64,000 nt of DNA, taken from positions 88,088-152,087 of the forward strand of contig NZ_JAFCKW010000005.1 in the NCBI RefSeq assembly GCF_018129965.1, in the 5' to 3' direction. How positions within the stretch are numbered: the stretch's first letter is position 1; the number at the start of each line of letters is the position of its first letter. Shown piece by piece: positions 63,748 through 64,000 of the stretch. This DNA is from Bradyrhizobium diazoefficiens (GTDB lineage: Bacteria > Pseudomonadota > Alphaproteobacteria > Rhizobiales > Xanthobacteraceae). A program made the translations under genes and the position numbers. The notes under the pieces are model-generated. The model saw only the letters and a list, made by a program, of their open reading frames with translations, made no database searches and was not told where the DNA came from.

Positions 63748-64000
63748 GTGACGCGATTTTTGATTGTCGAAGACCATCCCTTGTTTCGCGAAGCGCTGGA
63801 AAGTGCCGTTTGCGTCGCCATACCCGACGCGGAAATCTTCCAAGCAGCGTCGATCGACGAGGCATTGGAAGTGCTTTCTTCGACCCATCAAATAGACCTT
63901 GTCCTGCTCGATCTTTCGATGCCCGGCACCATCGGGCTTTCGGGTGTCATGCGCATTCGGAAAGCATTTCCGAAGAGTCCCATCGTGATCGTTTCAGGCT
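63748..64000 (+). CDS. LuxR/NarL-family response regulator, N-terminal part (cut by right edge)
   Basis: GTG at 63748 opens TRFLIVEDHPLFREALESAV, a receiver domain closely like that of the 61894 gene, with the phosphoacceptor in LVLLDLSMPG. The frame is open to the end of the window, so the DNA-binding half is not visible. AAGGA lies about 12 bases upstream. The two regulators look like tandem duplicates separated by a decayed gene. Confidence 0.82.
   Translation, partial: MTRFLIVEDHPLFREALESAVCVAIPDAEIFQAASIDEALEVLSSTHQIDLVLLDLSMPGTIGLSGVMRIRKAFPKSPIVIVSG

Overview
The window is high-GC DNA with long reverse-strand catabolic operons, Liv-type ABC transport, XoxF-type PQQ dehydrogenase genes and many insertion-sequence remnants. 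This fits a member of the Rhizobiales close to Bradyrhizobium or Rhodopseudomonas. That placement rests on gene content and family resemblance only; no rRNA gene is present.

1-46.7 kb is a catabolic island for acyl-CoA metabolism. It holds five AMP-forming CoA ligases, four acyl-CoA dehydrogenases, four crotonase-fold enzymes, three short-chain dehydrogenases and a biotin-dependent acyl-CoA carboxylase with two different carboxyltransferase subunits. It also holds two thiolase/DUF35 pairs (one cut by the left edge), a MaoC-like hydratase, a Baeyer-Villiger type monooxygenase, a 2,4-dienoyl-CoA reductase-like flavoenzyme, a nitroreductase, two alpha/beta hydrolases, a thioesterase, a six-gene uptake operon with a ligase embedded among the ABC genes, a TetR regulator and etfBA. 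A BadH-like dehydrogenase sits next to a BadI/MenB-like crotonase, with AliA-like and possibly AliB-like genes further on. This suggests opening of an alicyclic ring at the CoA-thioester level, followed by carboxylation and retro-aldol or thiolytic cleavage of a branched chain. A cyclic terpenoid acid or another alkyl-substituted alicyclic acid would fit, but the substrate cannot be read from sequence.

The island appears to be one regulon. A palindrome close to TAAC-N4-GTTA recurs upstream of the uptake operon, in five divergent promoter regions and ahead of etfBA. It includes a perfect 9+4+9 dyad at 39402-39423. The TetR-family gene at 41526-42167 is the obvious candidate regulator.

43.7-50.2 kb is an insertion-sequence graveyard around etfBA: an IS91-type fragment, an IS630 element with its two reading frames offset at an A7 tract, an IS701 transposase with an internal stop, and a second, decayed IS630 element whose ends are bounded by TA. 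50.2-54.0 kb carries a form II CO-dehydrogenase-like (xanthine dehydrogenase family) S-L-M operon. A degenerate IS5-type fragment follows.

54.6-57.5 kb is a copper-type operon: CopC, then a CopD/cytochrome c/thioredoxin-like fusion, then a small secreted protein. After about 1.3 kb of decayed genes, 58.8-64 kb carries a PQQ alcohol dehydrogenase with the extra lanthanide-type aspartate, a fused XoxJ-like/cytochrome c protein, a LuxR-type response regulator, a decayed substrate-binding-protein gene and the start of a second, paralogous response regulator cut by the right edge.
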